This document shows positions 1 through 8,274 of a DNA stretch of 64,000 nt, one piece after another. This DNA comes from Phycisphaerae bacterium (lineage in GTDB: Bacteria; Planctomycetota; Phycisphaerae; UBA1845; Fen-1342): contig JAGNKU010000011.1 in the NCBI GenBank assembly GCA_017999985.1, forward strand, positions 62,001-126,000, read 5' to 3'. A model generated the notes under the pieces. The model was not told the DNA's origin, searched no databases, and saw only the letters and a list, made by a program, of their open reading frames with translations. The number at the start of each line of letters is the position of its first letter. Within the stretch, counting starts at the first letter, position 1. The translations under genes were made by a program, and so were the position numbers.

Positions 1-525
1 GGTCACCACCGGCAGATCGAAGCTGCGGAAGTACGACTCCGCCAGCTTGTCCGCCGCAATCTTGCTCGCCGAGTACGGCGATTGGCCCTGCAGCGGGTGG
101 GCCTCGTCGATCGGCACGTACTGCGCGGTGCCGTAGGCCTCGCTCGTGGACGTGTGCACAACGCGCGGCGTGCGCTCGTCCCGGCACGCCTGCAGCACGT
201 TCAGCGTGCCCTGCACGTTCACCGCGACGTAGTCCGCCGGCGCGACGTAGCTGTAGGGGATGCCGATCAACGCGGCCAGGTGAAATACCGCGTCGCAACC
301 GCGCACCGCCGCGCGCACGGAGAACGGGTCGGAGATGTTGCCGAACACGATCTCCAGACTCTCCTGCGCCGCCCGCGGCAGGTCCGCCAGCATGCCAATG
401 TCGCTGCGCCCGTTGTACTTCACGAACGCCCGGACGGCGGCCCCGCGGGCCAACAGCGCCTCGACCAGGTGCGAGCCGATGAAGCCACCGGCGCCGGTGA
501 CGAGGACCCGTTTTCCTTTCAGCAT
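1..525 (-). CDS. NAD-dependent epimerase/dehydratase (SDR), 3' end beyond the left edge
   Basis: The visible 175 residues form the N-terminal half of an extended short-chain dehydrogenase that acts on nucleotide sugars. The Rossmann motif GAGGFIG lies at residues 11-17, the TSTSEAYG segment at 125-132 and the catalytic YSASK (Tyr151, Lys155) follows. The stretch VRAFVKYNGRSDIGML resembles the LegB-like branch of UDP-sugar 4,6-dehydratases, but a plain 4-epimerase cannot be excluded because the substrate-binding C-terminal part is missing. The start is the ATG at 525, which directly precedes the LKGKRVLVTG strand. It is the last visible gene of a minus-strand polysaccharide cluster, 31 bp after the GT2 gene, so it probably supplies an activated sugar to that pathway. 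The family is clear; the exact reaction is inferred. Confidence 0.88.
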   Translation of the reverse strand, partial: MLKGKRVLVTGAGGFIGSHLVEALLARGAAVRAFVKYNGRSDIGMLADLPRAAQESLEIVFGNISDPFSVRAAVRGCDAVFHLAALIGIPYSYVAPADYVAVNVQGTLNVLQACRDERTPRVVHTSTSEAYGTAQYVPIDEAHPLQGQSPYSASKIAADKLAESYFRSFDLPVVT

Positions 526-556
526 GACTGCTCCCTTCATGCGTATGGCCGCGCCG

Positions 557-1501
557 CTAGCCGGCCGGCGCGCCCGCCGGACGGACACCCAGCGCGACCG
601 GCTGATTGCGGATTTGCTCCAGCGCGCGAACGTGGGCCGCGCGTTCCGCGGCGGTCAGCGGGTCAAAGCGATGCGCCAACAGGCGGCGCTGCAGGCCGGT
701 GTAGAACATACCTACGGTGATTGCCGCCTTGGCATATTGCACGCCCGCGTACCAGAACGCCCGATCCAGCCGCCCGGCCCTGCGGCAGTGGTCAAAGAAA
801 TAACGCGCGCAGATGCGCCGCGTGGCCAGTTGCTTGCTGAGCCGAAACGAGGGCTCGAACCGGTAGTAGTACAGCGGCTCCGGCACGTTGGCGAATGTCG
901 TCTCCAGGTGCGCACGCAGAAACAGGTTCGAGTCCACCGCCAGGTTGATCGACTCGTCATACCGGAAACGCTCCAGCCACGCCCGCCGCGCCAGGATGGA
1001 GCCATGCGAGATGCCGAACGTGCGAAACGGCGTGCGGCAGATTTCGGCGTGGGTCGGCGGGACGTGGCGCTGCCCCATCGGCGCGCCGTCGCGGCTGATA
1101 TAGACCATGCCGGCGCCAACCACATCCACTTCCGGGTGCTGCGCCAGGAACGCCAGTTGCCGCTCGATCCGGGTCGGAGCGGACAGGTCGTCCGAGTCCA
1201 TCCGCGCGATGAACCGGCCGCGGGCGAGGGCGGTCAGACGGTTCAGGCTGTACGACCGCCCGCGATTCGTGCCGTTCGAGTAGACGCGGATGCGCGGATC
1301 GACGACCGACCGGGCCAGCTCCAGGCTGCCATCCGTCGACCCGTCGTCCACCAAGACCAGCTCCCAATCGGTGAACGTCTGCGCCAGGATGGACTTGATC
1401 ATGTCCAGCAGCGGCGGCCCCGTGTTGTAGAACGCGCTGGTGATGCTTACGCACGGCGCGCCGGCGGTCGCATCGAGCTCCGTGCGCGACTCGCTCACCA
1501 C
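557..1501 (-). CDS. Glycosyltransferase family 2
   Basis: A 314-residue GT-A fold glycosyltransferase. The nucleotide-binding VDDGSTDGS lies near residues 51-59 and the metal-binding DSDD near 102-105, both classic GT2 signatures; the remainder carries the acceptor-side elements (HGSILARR). There is no membrane segment, so it probably works at the cytoplasmic face of the membrane, adding sugars from NDP donors to a lipid-linked glycan. The start is a GTG at 1501, directly after the TGA of the GT4 gene, and a second GTG follows at once, so the two genes should be translationally coupled. It sits between GT4 and the epimerase in the Wzx/Wzy-type cluster. Donor and acceptor sugars cannot be read from the sequence. 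Confidence 0.9.
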   Translation of the reverse strand: MVSESRTELDATAGAPCVSITSAFYNTGPPLLDMIKSILAQTFTDWELVLVDDGSTDGSLELARSVVDPRIRVYSNGTNRGRSYSLNRLTALARGRFIARMDSDDLSAPTRIERQLAFLAQHPEVDVVGAGMVYISRDGAPMGQRHVPPTHAEICRTPFRTFGISHGSILARRAWLERFRYDESINLAVDSNLFLRAHLETTFANVPEPLYYYRFEPSFRLSKQLATRRICARYFFDHCRRAGRLDRAFWYAGVQYAKAAITVGMFYTGLQRRLLAHRFDPLTAAERAAHVRALEQIRNQPVALGVRPAGAPAG

Positions 1502-2680
1502 TCATGGCCTCCGGCGCGCGACGGCGCCAAACACGCGCGCCACGCGGCGCACGTATCGCTCGGGATCGAAGTTCTCACGCACATGCGCGTACGCACTCGC
1601 CACCATCTCCGCGGTCTGCGCGCGGTTCTCCCATATGCGGCGGAGGCGGTCCGCCAGCGCGACATCGTCGTCCACCGGAAAGAGTAGCCCGGTGCGACCA
1701 TCCACGATACAGTCGCCGACGCCCCCGACAGGGGTCGCAATGACCGGTTTGCGCACGACCATCGCCTCCAGAATCGAACGCGGCAGCCCCTCCGTGTGCG
1801 ACGGGAGTATCGCGACATCGCACGCCTGGAGCAGGGCTGGCATGTTCTCCACCCACCCGAGGAAGTACACGTTGTCCGCGACGCCCAGCTCCGCAGCCAG
1901 CTGCTGCAGCTCCCGGACAAAGCGGTCGTCGGCGCCGACCGCCGGTTTGCCGGGAATCCACAGCGCCGGATCGTAGCCCCCCGCCTTAAGGCGCGCCAGC
2001 GCCCGCACGGCCGTCAGGTGTCCTTTGGCCCGCTCCGGCCGGGCGGCGACCAGCAGGATCTTCGGTTGCCGGTCGCCGGCCGGCAACTCCAGCGATAGAG
2101 GTTCGTGGGCTCGGCGGCTGACCTTGTCGACGTCGATCGACGAGGAGCCGAGATGCAGCTTGTGGTCCGGCACGCCGACGCTGGCGAGCTGGGCGCGCGT
2201 GGCCGTCGACACCGCCACCACCGCCGCGGTCCGGCGCCGCATGAGCCACCGCAGCCAGCGACTGACCTGGTTGGGCGTACCCCAGCCGCGCACGAACAGC
2301 ACGATCGGGTACCGGCGAAGGCCGGGGCTCGTGCCGACAACGGTCAGCGACTTCTCATTCATCACCCACAGCACGTCGGGGTCGATCCCCCGAATCGCCC
2401 GCACGGCGCGGGCCCGCAGGCGCAGCAGTTCGGGCAACTGCCGGGCGAAGGCCCACAACCGCCGCAACCCCGCCTGACCGATGTAGGTCCAGCGGGCGTC
2501 CGGCAGCAGTACGTGGTACGGCAGCCCGGCGGCGCGCACCGCGTCCTGGTAGGCGCTGCAACGCCCGTACACGTCGACCACGTGCACCGCGTGCTCGCGC
2601 GCCAGCTGCCCGGCCAGGTAGAGCATGCTCTGCGGCGCCCCGCCGAAGTTGTTCGTGAAGTCGAAGTAGACGATCCGCAT
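1502..2680 (-). CDS. Glycosyltransferase family 4
   Basis: About 392 residues with GT-B architecture. The N-terminal domain begins MRIVYFDFTNNFGG; the C-terminal domain has the donor-binding segment LLVAARPERAKGH and the E-x7-E type motif in SHTEGLPRSILEAM, followed by PVIATPVGG, as in GT4 retaining transferases. I chose the ATG at 2680 because the conserved first beta strand starts there; a longer frame with a GTG at 2713 would add 11 unlike residues. The stop abuts the start of the GT2 gene. It lies 60 bp after the Wzy-like gene and is likely in the same operon. Probable role: sugar transfer during assembly of the lipid-linked repeat unit. Sugar specificity is unknown. Confidence 0.9.
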   Translation of the reverse strand: MRIVYFDFTNNFGGAPQSMLYLAGQLAREHAVHVVDVYGRCSAYQDAVRAAGLPYHVLLPDARWTYIGQAGLRRLWAFARQLPELLRLRARAVRAIRGIDPDVLWVMNEKSLTVVGTSPGLRRYPIVLFVRGWGTPNQVSRWLRWLMRRRTAAVVAVSTATRAQLASVGVPDHKLHLGSSSIDVDKVSRRAHEPLSLELPAGDRQPKILLVAARPERAKGHLTAVRALARLKAGGYDPALWIPGKPAVGADDRFVRELQQLAAELGVADNVYFLGWVENMPALLQACDVAILPSHTEGLPRSILEAMVVRKPVIATPVGGVGDCIVDGRTGLLFPVDDDVALADRLRRIWENRAQTAEMVASAYAHVRENFDPERYVRRVARVFGAVARRRP

Positions 2681-2740
2681 CCGAGAGCTCACGTGCGGTG
2701 ATCGACCCGCCACCGGCGGCGCAACGCCGGCTGCACGGGC

Positions 2741-4318
2741 CTAGGCCGAGCTCGGCACAACCCCCGGGACCGCCGGCCAGGGGGCCGCAGCGCGCTGCGG
2801 AATCTTCGTTGACACGAAGAACAGAATCGTCGCGGGCACGACCCAGTTAAACAGGGCCTGCTGGGCCAGGTTGTCCAGATCGTGCGTCAGCAACAGCAGC
2901 AGGGCCATGCTCACGAAGGGCGCCGTGAGCAGGCGCGCGTCGCCGACCGAGTAGCTCAGGATCCGCCGCCGCGCGCGTCCGGTGATGAATCCGAAGATCG
3001 CGAACGCCGGCACCACGCCCAGCGCGCCGAAGTTCAGCATCGCCTCGCCGGCCAGCCCGTAGACGCTGGTCATGCGCCGGCCGCCACCGAAGTATAGGAT
3101 GCGGCCCAGCTCGGCGTAGCTGCCCGGCCCGGTGAACATCTCCGTGCCGGCGATGACCTTGCCCGACTCGGACTTCTCGGGCATCAGCGCGCGCGGAATC
3201 AGCGGCACGATCGCGGTCGGGTACGTCGCGCCATAGCGCAGCCTGTAGCTCCACGGCCCATCGTAGAGCACCTTGAGGGCGCCCGCCTGAATGTCCGCCC
3301 GGCTCAGGTCTCCCACCAGCATGCCGGTGAACGTCCGCCGGGTCTCCGATTCCAGGCTGACGCGCGCCGTCCTGCCCTCGGCCAGCTCTAGCACGCGACT
3401 GCCCACGTTCTTGTAGAACGAGTACACGTACATGAACGCCAGCAGCGGCACCATGCCGATCACCACCCAGGCGACCGGAATCCGGCGCCAGAAGAAATGC
3501 GCAATTCCCACGGTCCAGAACAGCAGCCACACCGTCGCCCCCCGACTCCCGGTCAAACCGGCCACGAATACTTGCGCGGCGATCGCCAGGATCATCAGCG
3601 TGTTGACCATGATCAGATTGCTCGACCGCTGCAGGCGCCGGTAACGCCAAGTCGTCAGCAGAATGACCACCAGGATGGGGATCGACCGCCCCAGCGCCAT
3701 CAGCGGGCCCAGCCCGCGCGTGTCCGCTCCGACCCGTACGTCGCTGTACGTCCGCCGTGTCACGTAGCCTGCCAATCCCCCCATGCGGGACAGGACAATC
3801 GCGTGCGCCGCGATGGCCAGCACCAGGACCACCAGGATCACTACGCTGGCGGTGTCCGGGTTCAACGCCCAGCGGCGCTTCCCGCTCCGCGCCGGCCCGC
3901 GCGCCGCCCAGCGCTGTACCAGCTGGTAACCGATAAGCCCCGCCGCGTTGAGCCCGCCCATGGCCCCCAGCCAGAATTTCCAGTCCGACACGTAGACGTC
4001 GTTGACGCGCTCGGGATCGTAGTGCGCCACCAGCAGCGGCGCCACCAGGAAGAAATGCACGCCGATCAGCCCGATCAGCCCTTTCGGATCATACGTGTCC
4101 ATCCGCGCGCGCAGCCAGCGCACCGCATCCACGGACACCAGCACCCCGCAGGCAAAGAGCGGCGCCAGGAACCAGTGCACGAGTTGCGTGTTCACCGTGC
4201 AGAAGCCCGCGATGATCAGCAGCGGGATGCAAAACGCCGCGCCATAGTCGAGTGCATCCGGTGGCTGGCATCGTCTCAACGCGGCGTTGCTTTCCATCGT
4301 GTCACCTACGCGGTCCAT
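2741..4318 (-). CDS. O-antigen/exopolysaccharide polymerase-like membrane protein (Wzy-like)
   Basis: A 525-residue polytopic membrane protein with about a dozen hydrophobic segments (for example FCIPLLIIAGF, VVILVVLVLAIAAHAIV, VVIGMVPLLAFMYVYSF, FVSMALLLLL) and a large loop around residues 300-400 rich in charged and aromatic residues, the layout expected of Wzy/Wzz-dependent polymerases. Wzy proteins are recognised by topology rather than strong motifs, so the call leans on context: it lies between two glycan enzymes, with a Wzx-like flippase in the same operon. Its ATG at 4318 overlaps the preceding TGA (TGATG), which indicates coupling; a GTG one codon upstream is an alternative. It would join repeat units on the periplasmic side. 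A membrane glycosyltransferase is the main alternative. Confidence 0.7.
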   Translation of the reverse strand: MDRVGDTMESNAALRRCQPPDALDYGAAFCIPLLIIAGFCTVNTQLVHWFLAPLFACGVLVSVDAVRWLRARMDTYDPKGLIGLIGVHFFLVAPLLVAHYDPERVNDVYVSDWKFWLGAMGGLNAAGLIGYQLVQRWAARGPARSGKRRWALNPDTASVVILVVLVLAIAAHAIVLSRMGGLAGYVTRRTYSDVRVGADTRGLGPLMALGRSIPILVVILLTTWRYRRLQRSSNLIMVNTLMILAIAAQVFVAGLTGSRGATVWLLFWTVGIAHFFWRRIPVAWVVIGMVPLLAFMYVYSFYKNVGSRVLELAEGRTARVSLESETRRTFTGMLVGDLSRADIQAGALKVLYDGPWSYRLRYGATYPTAIVPLIPRALMPEKSESGKVIAGTEMFTGPGSYAELGRILYFGGGRRMTSVYGLAGEAMLNFGALGVVPAFAIFGFITGRARRRILSYSVGDARLLTAPFVSMALLLLLTHDLDNLAQQALFNWVVPATILFFVSTKIPQRAAAPWPAVPGVVPSSA

Positions 4319-5835
4319 CACTCCCGGCGACCCGCTTCCGGGTCCGACCGGCGCTCGCCGCCCGGCAGCCGTGCCAGATACGCCGCCCGGACCGGTGCGA
4401 GCTTGCCTAGATAGTAACGATACCGTCCTGTGTTGCCGTCCCCCCAGACGTACTTGTTGTTGCGCGGCGGCTCGTGCACCGCCACCGAACTGTAGCTCAG
4501 GCCCCGCCCGTTCATCGCCACCAGCGCATCAACGCACTGCTCCCACGTGATGCCCTCGGGGGGCTTCCCGTTCCGGCCGTATAGCCAGTACGCCACCGTG
4601 TTGGAAATGTCGTATTTCCGCACCTGGTAGCGCACGTAGGGATCCTCGACCGACTTGAACGTCACGCCCTCGCCGAAGATCGTCGCGTCGCAGTACGTGT
4701 CCACGTTCGGCATCGTCGCGGTCGGCGTGCCGAGGTGCGTACCGTGAAACACGATCACGCGGTCGCGCCCCAGCAACTGCCGCAGCCGCCGGATCATCTC
4801 CCAGTTGGCGATCTTGTCGTCCAGTTTGCTGAGGTGGTAGTCGAAGCACATCCCGTCGATGTAGATCCCCGCGACTCCGTAACGCTCTACCAGCATCCGC
4901 ACGAAGTCATAGTACCCCTCCACCTCGCCGAACTTGCGCACGTGCGCAAAGAGCGAAGTGTAGGGCGCGACCTTCATGCCCTGACTCTGTGCGGTCTGCA
5001 CCAGCCGCCGAAACTCGGCCTCGTTGACGATCACGTGCGGCGGCTCGGGCCGACCACCCTCATACAGCCCCCAGTGCCAGACCAGCATGATGTTAAAGTG
5101 GCGGGCCAGGGCGCCGATTTCGCGCGCGGACGGCATCTCGCCGTACGGGTTGCCCGCGCCCTTGCCCATGCTGCCATACACGATCACCGACTCGGTGCGA
5201 AACGACCGCTCCCAGTCGAACGGCCGGCCGGGAAACGCCGCCAGCATCACCCGCTGCCCCGGCCGCAGCGTGTAGTCGGCCACCCAGTCACTCCGCTGCA
5301 GCACGATCTTGTTGACCGTGTACCCGGCCTCGTGGCGCTGCGGGTAGATCGCCAGCCCGCCGCGCTCATCAATCAGGAGCAGCTCGCCGTCCTGGCGTCC
5401 CTCGTACTCGGGCTTGAACGCTCCCTGGCACGTGAGCCGCAATTCCGCGTGGGGCGCGAAAATGAGCGTCGAGTCACCATACACTCCAACGTTGGCCGCC
5501 GCAGACCAAAGCAGCACATGGTCCTCGGTCTGCTCGCGCGCCTCCAGCACAGGGGCGCCACCCAGCGTGAGCGTGGCCACGCAACGCCGCGGCTCCGACA
5601 GCCCCTGAAACACCCGGAGCACGCCGCCGGCATATTCGAACCGTGCGCCGGTCGTCTCGACGCGGACCGGCTCCGCGCTGGTCTGCACCGCGCCGATCCG
5701 CATCCCCAACACCGTGCCGTCGCCACGAAACCGCACGTTGGCCACGTCGTCGTCCGCGGCGTGCCCCGCCCGCGGCCCGGCGAGCAGCGCCAGACTGACG
5801 GACAGCACCATGCGCGTCCCGCGCGTCACCCGCAT
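4318..5835 (-). CDS. Secreted TIM-barrel glycoside-hydrolase-like protein
   Basis: About 505 residues. The ATG at 5835 was chosen because it gives a proper signal peptide (MRVTRGTR, hydrophobic VLSVSLALLA, then AGHAA); longer frames only add low-complexity sequence. The middle and C-terminal parts have TIM-barrel features: FNIMLVWHWG, then GMKVAPYTSLFAHVRKFGE, then GVAGIYIDGMCFDYH and RVIVFHGTHLG, spaced as successive beta strands of an alpha-amylase/alpha-galactosidase-like barrel. The acidic residue in YIDGMCFD is a plausible catalytic or substrate-binding residue. The start overlaps the end of the AsnB-like gene by 10 bp. An exported hydrolase inside a Wzy cluster could trim or release the polymer. 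I cannot assign a GH family; the enzymatic role is inferred from fold and context. Confidence 0.6.
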   Translation of the reverse strand: MRVTRGTRMVLSVSLALLAGPRAGHAADDDVANVRFRGDGTVLGMRIGAVQTSAEPVRVETTGARFEYAGGVLRVFQGLSEPRRCVATLTLGGAPVLEAREQTEDHVLLWSAAANVGVYGDSTLIFAPHAELRLTCQGAFKPEYEGRQDGELLLIDERGGLAIYPQRHEAGYTVNKIVLQRSDWVADYTLRPGQRVMLAAFPGRPFDWERSFRTESVIVYGSMGKGAGNPYGEMPSAREIGALARHFNIMLVWHWGLYEGGRPEPPHVIVNEAEFRRLVQTAQSQGMKVAPYTSLFAHVRKFGEVEGYYDFVRMLVERYGVAGIYIDGMCFDYHLSKLDDKIANWEMIRRLRQLLGRDRVIVFHGTHLGTPTATMPNVDTYCDATIFGEGVTFKSVEDPYVRYQVRKYDISNTVAYWLYGRNGKPPEGITWEQCVDALVAMNGRGLSYSSVAVHEPPRNNKYVWGDGNTGRYRYYLGKLAPVRAAYLARLPGGERRSDPEAGRRE

Positions 5836-7559
5836 GCCGGCACCTCGCGGCGCTGTATCCGCCGCGACACACGCGCCACCGTATACAGCGCCCACAGCTT
5901 GTTCACGATGAACGCGGCGTTCCCGAGATTCTCCGCCACCAGCCGTCGCAGCGCGCCCAAGTCGCAGAGCCACTCCAGATCCGCCAGCCACGCACCCTCC
6001 CCCGCGTCACCCACCCAGGTCGCATCAGAAACGGCGCGCGCATCTCCCGCGCCCCACTGCCGTCGCCGCCGGCCGATACGCCACGCCAGGCCGGACGCGC
6101 GGTCCTGCAGGTACTTCTTCAGGAACCGCGCGGCGGGGTACCGGATCGTATGCGAGCGCTCGCCGTTGATCGGTATCCCTCGCAGGGCGCGGCGCCGACC
6201 GACGAACAAGTGCTCATGCAGCGCCGAGTAGTACAGCGCGCGGCCCGCCAGCCATTCAAATGGCACACGCGCGAAAAAGTCGATGAACTCGTTGTCGTTC
6301 AGCGGCAGGAAGCTCTCGACGAGCTGGCGCTGCGCCAGGTAATCGCGCAGCACGTAGCGCCGCTGCCGCTGCTCCAGGTCCACCTGCGGGACCATCCCCA
6401 GATCGTGCGACGCCTCAACCCCCGCGCACAGCGCCCGCAAGTGCTCAATGGCGCGCGCCGTGGCCTCCGCATGCTCCCCGCGCAGCAGCGGCCGCAGCGC
6501 CGCCGGGCGCCAGCGCACGTGAAACCGCTCCATCAGCCGCATCAGAACCGGCCGCCCGCTGCCACGCCGCACATACTCCGGAAACGTGATCTGCCCGCAG
6601 GCCACCGGGTCGCCAAAATGCCCGGACACCAGCGCCCCCACCCCGCCGATGCCATAGGTCGCCAGTCCGATTACGTGGTTCGCGATCGTGAATTTCGTCG
6701 TCGGCGCGAGCGCCCAGAAAATCGCCGGGTAGGGCGCCGGATTCCCCAATGCCCAGAACGGCAGCATCGTGTGGGGTGCACCCAGCGCCTGTGCCACGGC
6801 GAGCGACGACGCCACCTCGCCCGGCACCCAGGCGCTCGTGAAGAAATGCATACGCACCCCGGCTTCGTGCAACAGGCACGCGATCGTCCGGGAGTCAGAC
6901 CCCCCGCTCAGGTTCACACCGACGGTCTGAACGCCCAAGCGCGACACCAGCGCGCCGTAGCGCCGCGACATCCTGCGGAAGACCTCCCCCAGTTCGGCGA
7001 CCATGACGCCCGGTGGGCGCGCCTCCGGCCGGAGGTCGTGCCGCCAGTGACACTGGCGGCTCGCCAGCGCCGCCGCCCCGGTCCGCGGATCCAGACGGAA
7101 CACCAGATGGGTGCCGCCTGGCACGTCCCGGATCTGCTCGACCAGCGTGTGCTCGCCCAGCACGTAGCAGTAGGTCAGCAGTTCGACGGCCGCGTCCGCC
7201 GACAACGTCGGCGCGGCCAGCGCGTCGCACAGGCTCCAGAAATCCTCCCCCAGCAGCAGGCCGTCGGCCTCCAACGCGTAGTACGGGGGCCGCGTCCCGA
7301 ACCGATCTGTCACGACGTCCACGCGATCGCGCGCCCCGCTGACCAGCGCCGCCCAGAAGCTGCCGTTGAGCGCTGCCAGCGCCGCACGCGCGTCCGGCGC
7401 CGTCACCGCCGCGTGCACCGTCTCCGCCAGCTCGCGCCCCAGCTTCGGTTCGTCGCCCACGAAGCAGTACCCGGTGACCCACGCGCAGCCGCCGCCGCTC
7501 AGCGCGATCAGACCGGCGTCGCCTCCGGGGGCCACCAGCTTGCGCGAGTCGATCAGCAT
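5826..7559 (-). CDS. Asparagine-synthase-like ATP-dependent amidotransferase, lacking the N-terminal Cys nucleophile
   Basis: About 577 residues. The N-terminal half resembles the class II glutaminase domain (NGSFWAALV; DRFGTRPPYYA near 85-95), and the C-terminal half is an asparagine-synthase ATP-pyrophosphatase domain with the P-loop SGGSDSR at about 218-224. The protein starts MLIDSRKL, so the Cys at position 2 that hydrolyses glutamine in AsnB is absent. It may use ammonia, or it may adenylate a carboxylate for another nucleophile. Relatives in O-antigen loci amidate sugar carboxylates. I chose the ATG at 7559 because upstream in-frame sequence is low-complexity and overlaps the neighbouring gene antisense. 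It lies between the acetyltransferase and the hydrolase-like gene in one operon. A uronic acid amidation role is an inference. Confidence 0.8.
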   Translation of the reverse strand: MLIDSRKLVAPGGDAGLIALSGGGCAWVTGYCFVGDEPKLGRELAETVHAAVTAPDARAALAALNGSFWAALVSGARDRVDVVTDRFGTRPPYYALEADGLLLGEDFWSLCDALAAPTLSADAAVELLTYCYVLGEHTLVEQIRDVPGGTHLVFRLDPRTGAAALASRQCHWRHDLRPEARPPGVMVAELGEVFRRMSRRYGALVSRLGVQTVGVNLSGGSDSRTIACLLHEAGVRMHFFTSAWVPGEVASSLAVAQALGAPHTMLPFWALGNPAPYPAIFWALAPTTKFTIANHVIGLATYGIGGVGALVSGHFGDPVACGQITFPEYVRRGSGRPVLMRLMERFHVRWRPAALRPLLRGEHAEATARAIEHLRALCAGVEASHDLGMVPQVDLEQRQRRYVLRDYLAQRQLVESFLPLNDNEFIDFFARVPFEWLAGRALYYSALHEHLFVGRRRALRGIPINGERSHTIRYPAARFLKKYLQDRASGLAWRIGRRRRQWGAGDARAVSDATWVGDAGEGAWLADLEWLCDLGALRRLVAENLGNAAFIVNKLWALYTVARVSRRIQRREVPACG

Positions 7560-7623
7560 GTTCCGCGCTCTCTTGCTCCAGACCGGCCAGCCGCAAGTCG
7601 GCGATGCCGGCACCGGTATCCCG

Positions 7624-8274
7624 CTATCGCTGCGGCGTGCCGCGCTGGACTTCCGCCAGACGCTGCTCCAGCGCGTCGATCCGCTCAAACAGCTCGCGTC
7701 GCGAGAGAAAGACGCGCCGCGCATCGCGAACGGGGGTACCCTCCGCGTCTCGCTCGCCCGTGACTTCGGCCCGGAACGCCGCCACGATCGAGTTCGGTGG
7801 CACGGACTGCGTGACCACCGCATTCGCCCCGATGAAGGTGCCCGACCCTACCTCGATCGGACCCAGGACTACAGCTCCCGGTCCCAGCGAGACCCCATCC
7901 CCAATCCGCGGATTCGTCCGCCCATCCGGGCCGCGCTTGTCCAGGTTCCCTCCCAGCGTCACGTTCTGCCGGATTTCGCAGTTCGCGCCGATGATCACAC
8001 CCGGCGGCACCACGATGCCACAGACGTGCGCCACGCGGAAGCCCGGGCCGATTTCCGCCAGCGAGCTGATCCAGCAATGCGACAGATGATGCATCAGTCG
8101 TTCCGCCAGGACGGCCGCCAGCCGGAAGCCGCGCGCGCGGCACCAGCGCGCCAGCCGGTAAAAGCACATGGCGCGAAAACCGGCATCGGACACCGCGCGG
8201 CAGAGCATGCGCCCCGCTGTCGCGCGTCCGCGCGCCCGGCTCGCCAGGTAGTCCTGTTTGAGCACGTCAAACAT
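7624..8274 (-). CDS. Serine acetyltransferase-like hexapeptide O-acyltransferase
   Basis: A 216-residue left-handed beta-helix acyltransferase. After a helical N-terminus (residues 1-65) the hexapeptide repeats run from about 75 to 165: IGPGFRVAHVCGIVVPPGVIIGANCEIRQNV, then IGDGVSLGPGAVVLGPIEVG and FIGANAVV. The arrangement, with a conserved His in the RVAHVCGIVV segment, is that of serine O-acetyltransferase (CysE) and of sugar O-acetyltransferases in capsule loci. The last 40 residues form a charged coiled-coil-like tail (RRELFERIDALEQRLAEV). The start ATG at 8274 lies inside the end of the flippase gene (8-bp overlap), so the two are coupled. Given the cluster, acetylation of the glycan or of a sugar precursor is more likely than cysteine synthesis, but this is inference. 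Confidence 0.85.
   Translation of the reverse strand: MFDVLKQDYLASRARGRATAGRMLCRAVSDAGFRAMCFYRLARWCRARGFRLAAVLAERLMHHLSHCWISSLAEIGPGFRVAHVCGIVVPPGVIIGANCEIRQNVTLGGNLDKRGPDGRTNPRIGDGVSLGPGAVVLGPIEVGSGTFIGANAVVTQSVPPNSIVAAFRAEVTGERDAEGTPVRDARRVFLSRRELFERIDALEQRLAEVQRGTPQR

Noticed and set aside
335..1687. A 450-codon plus-strand frame opposite the epimerase and GT2 genes
   Set aside because: It is the antisense shadow of clear minus-strand genes; its Arg/Pro/Ala-rich product has no domain.
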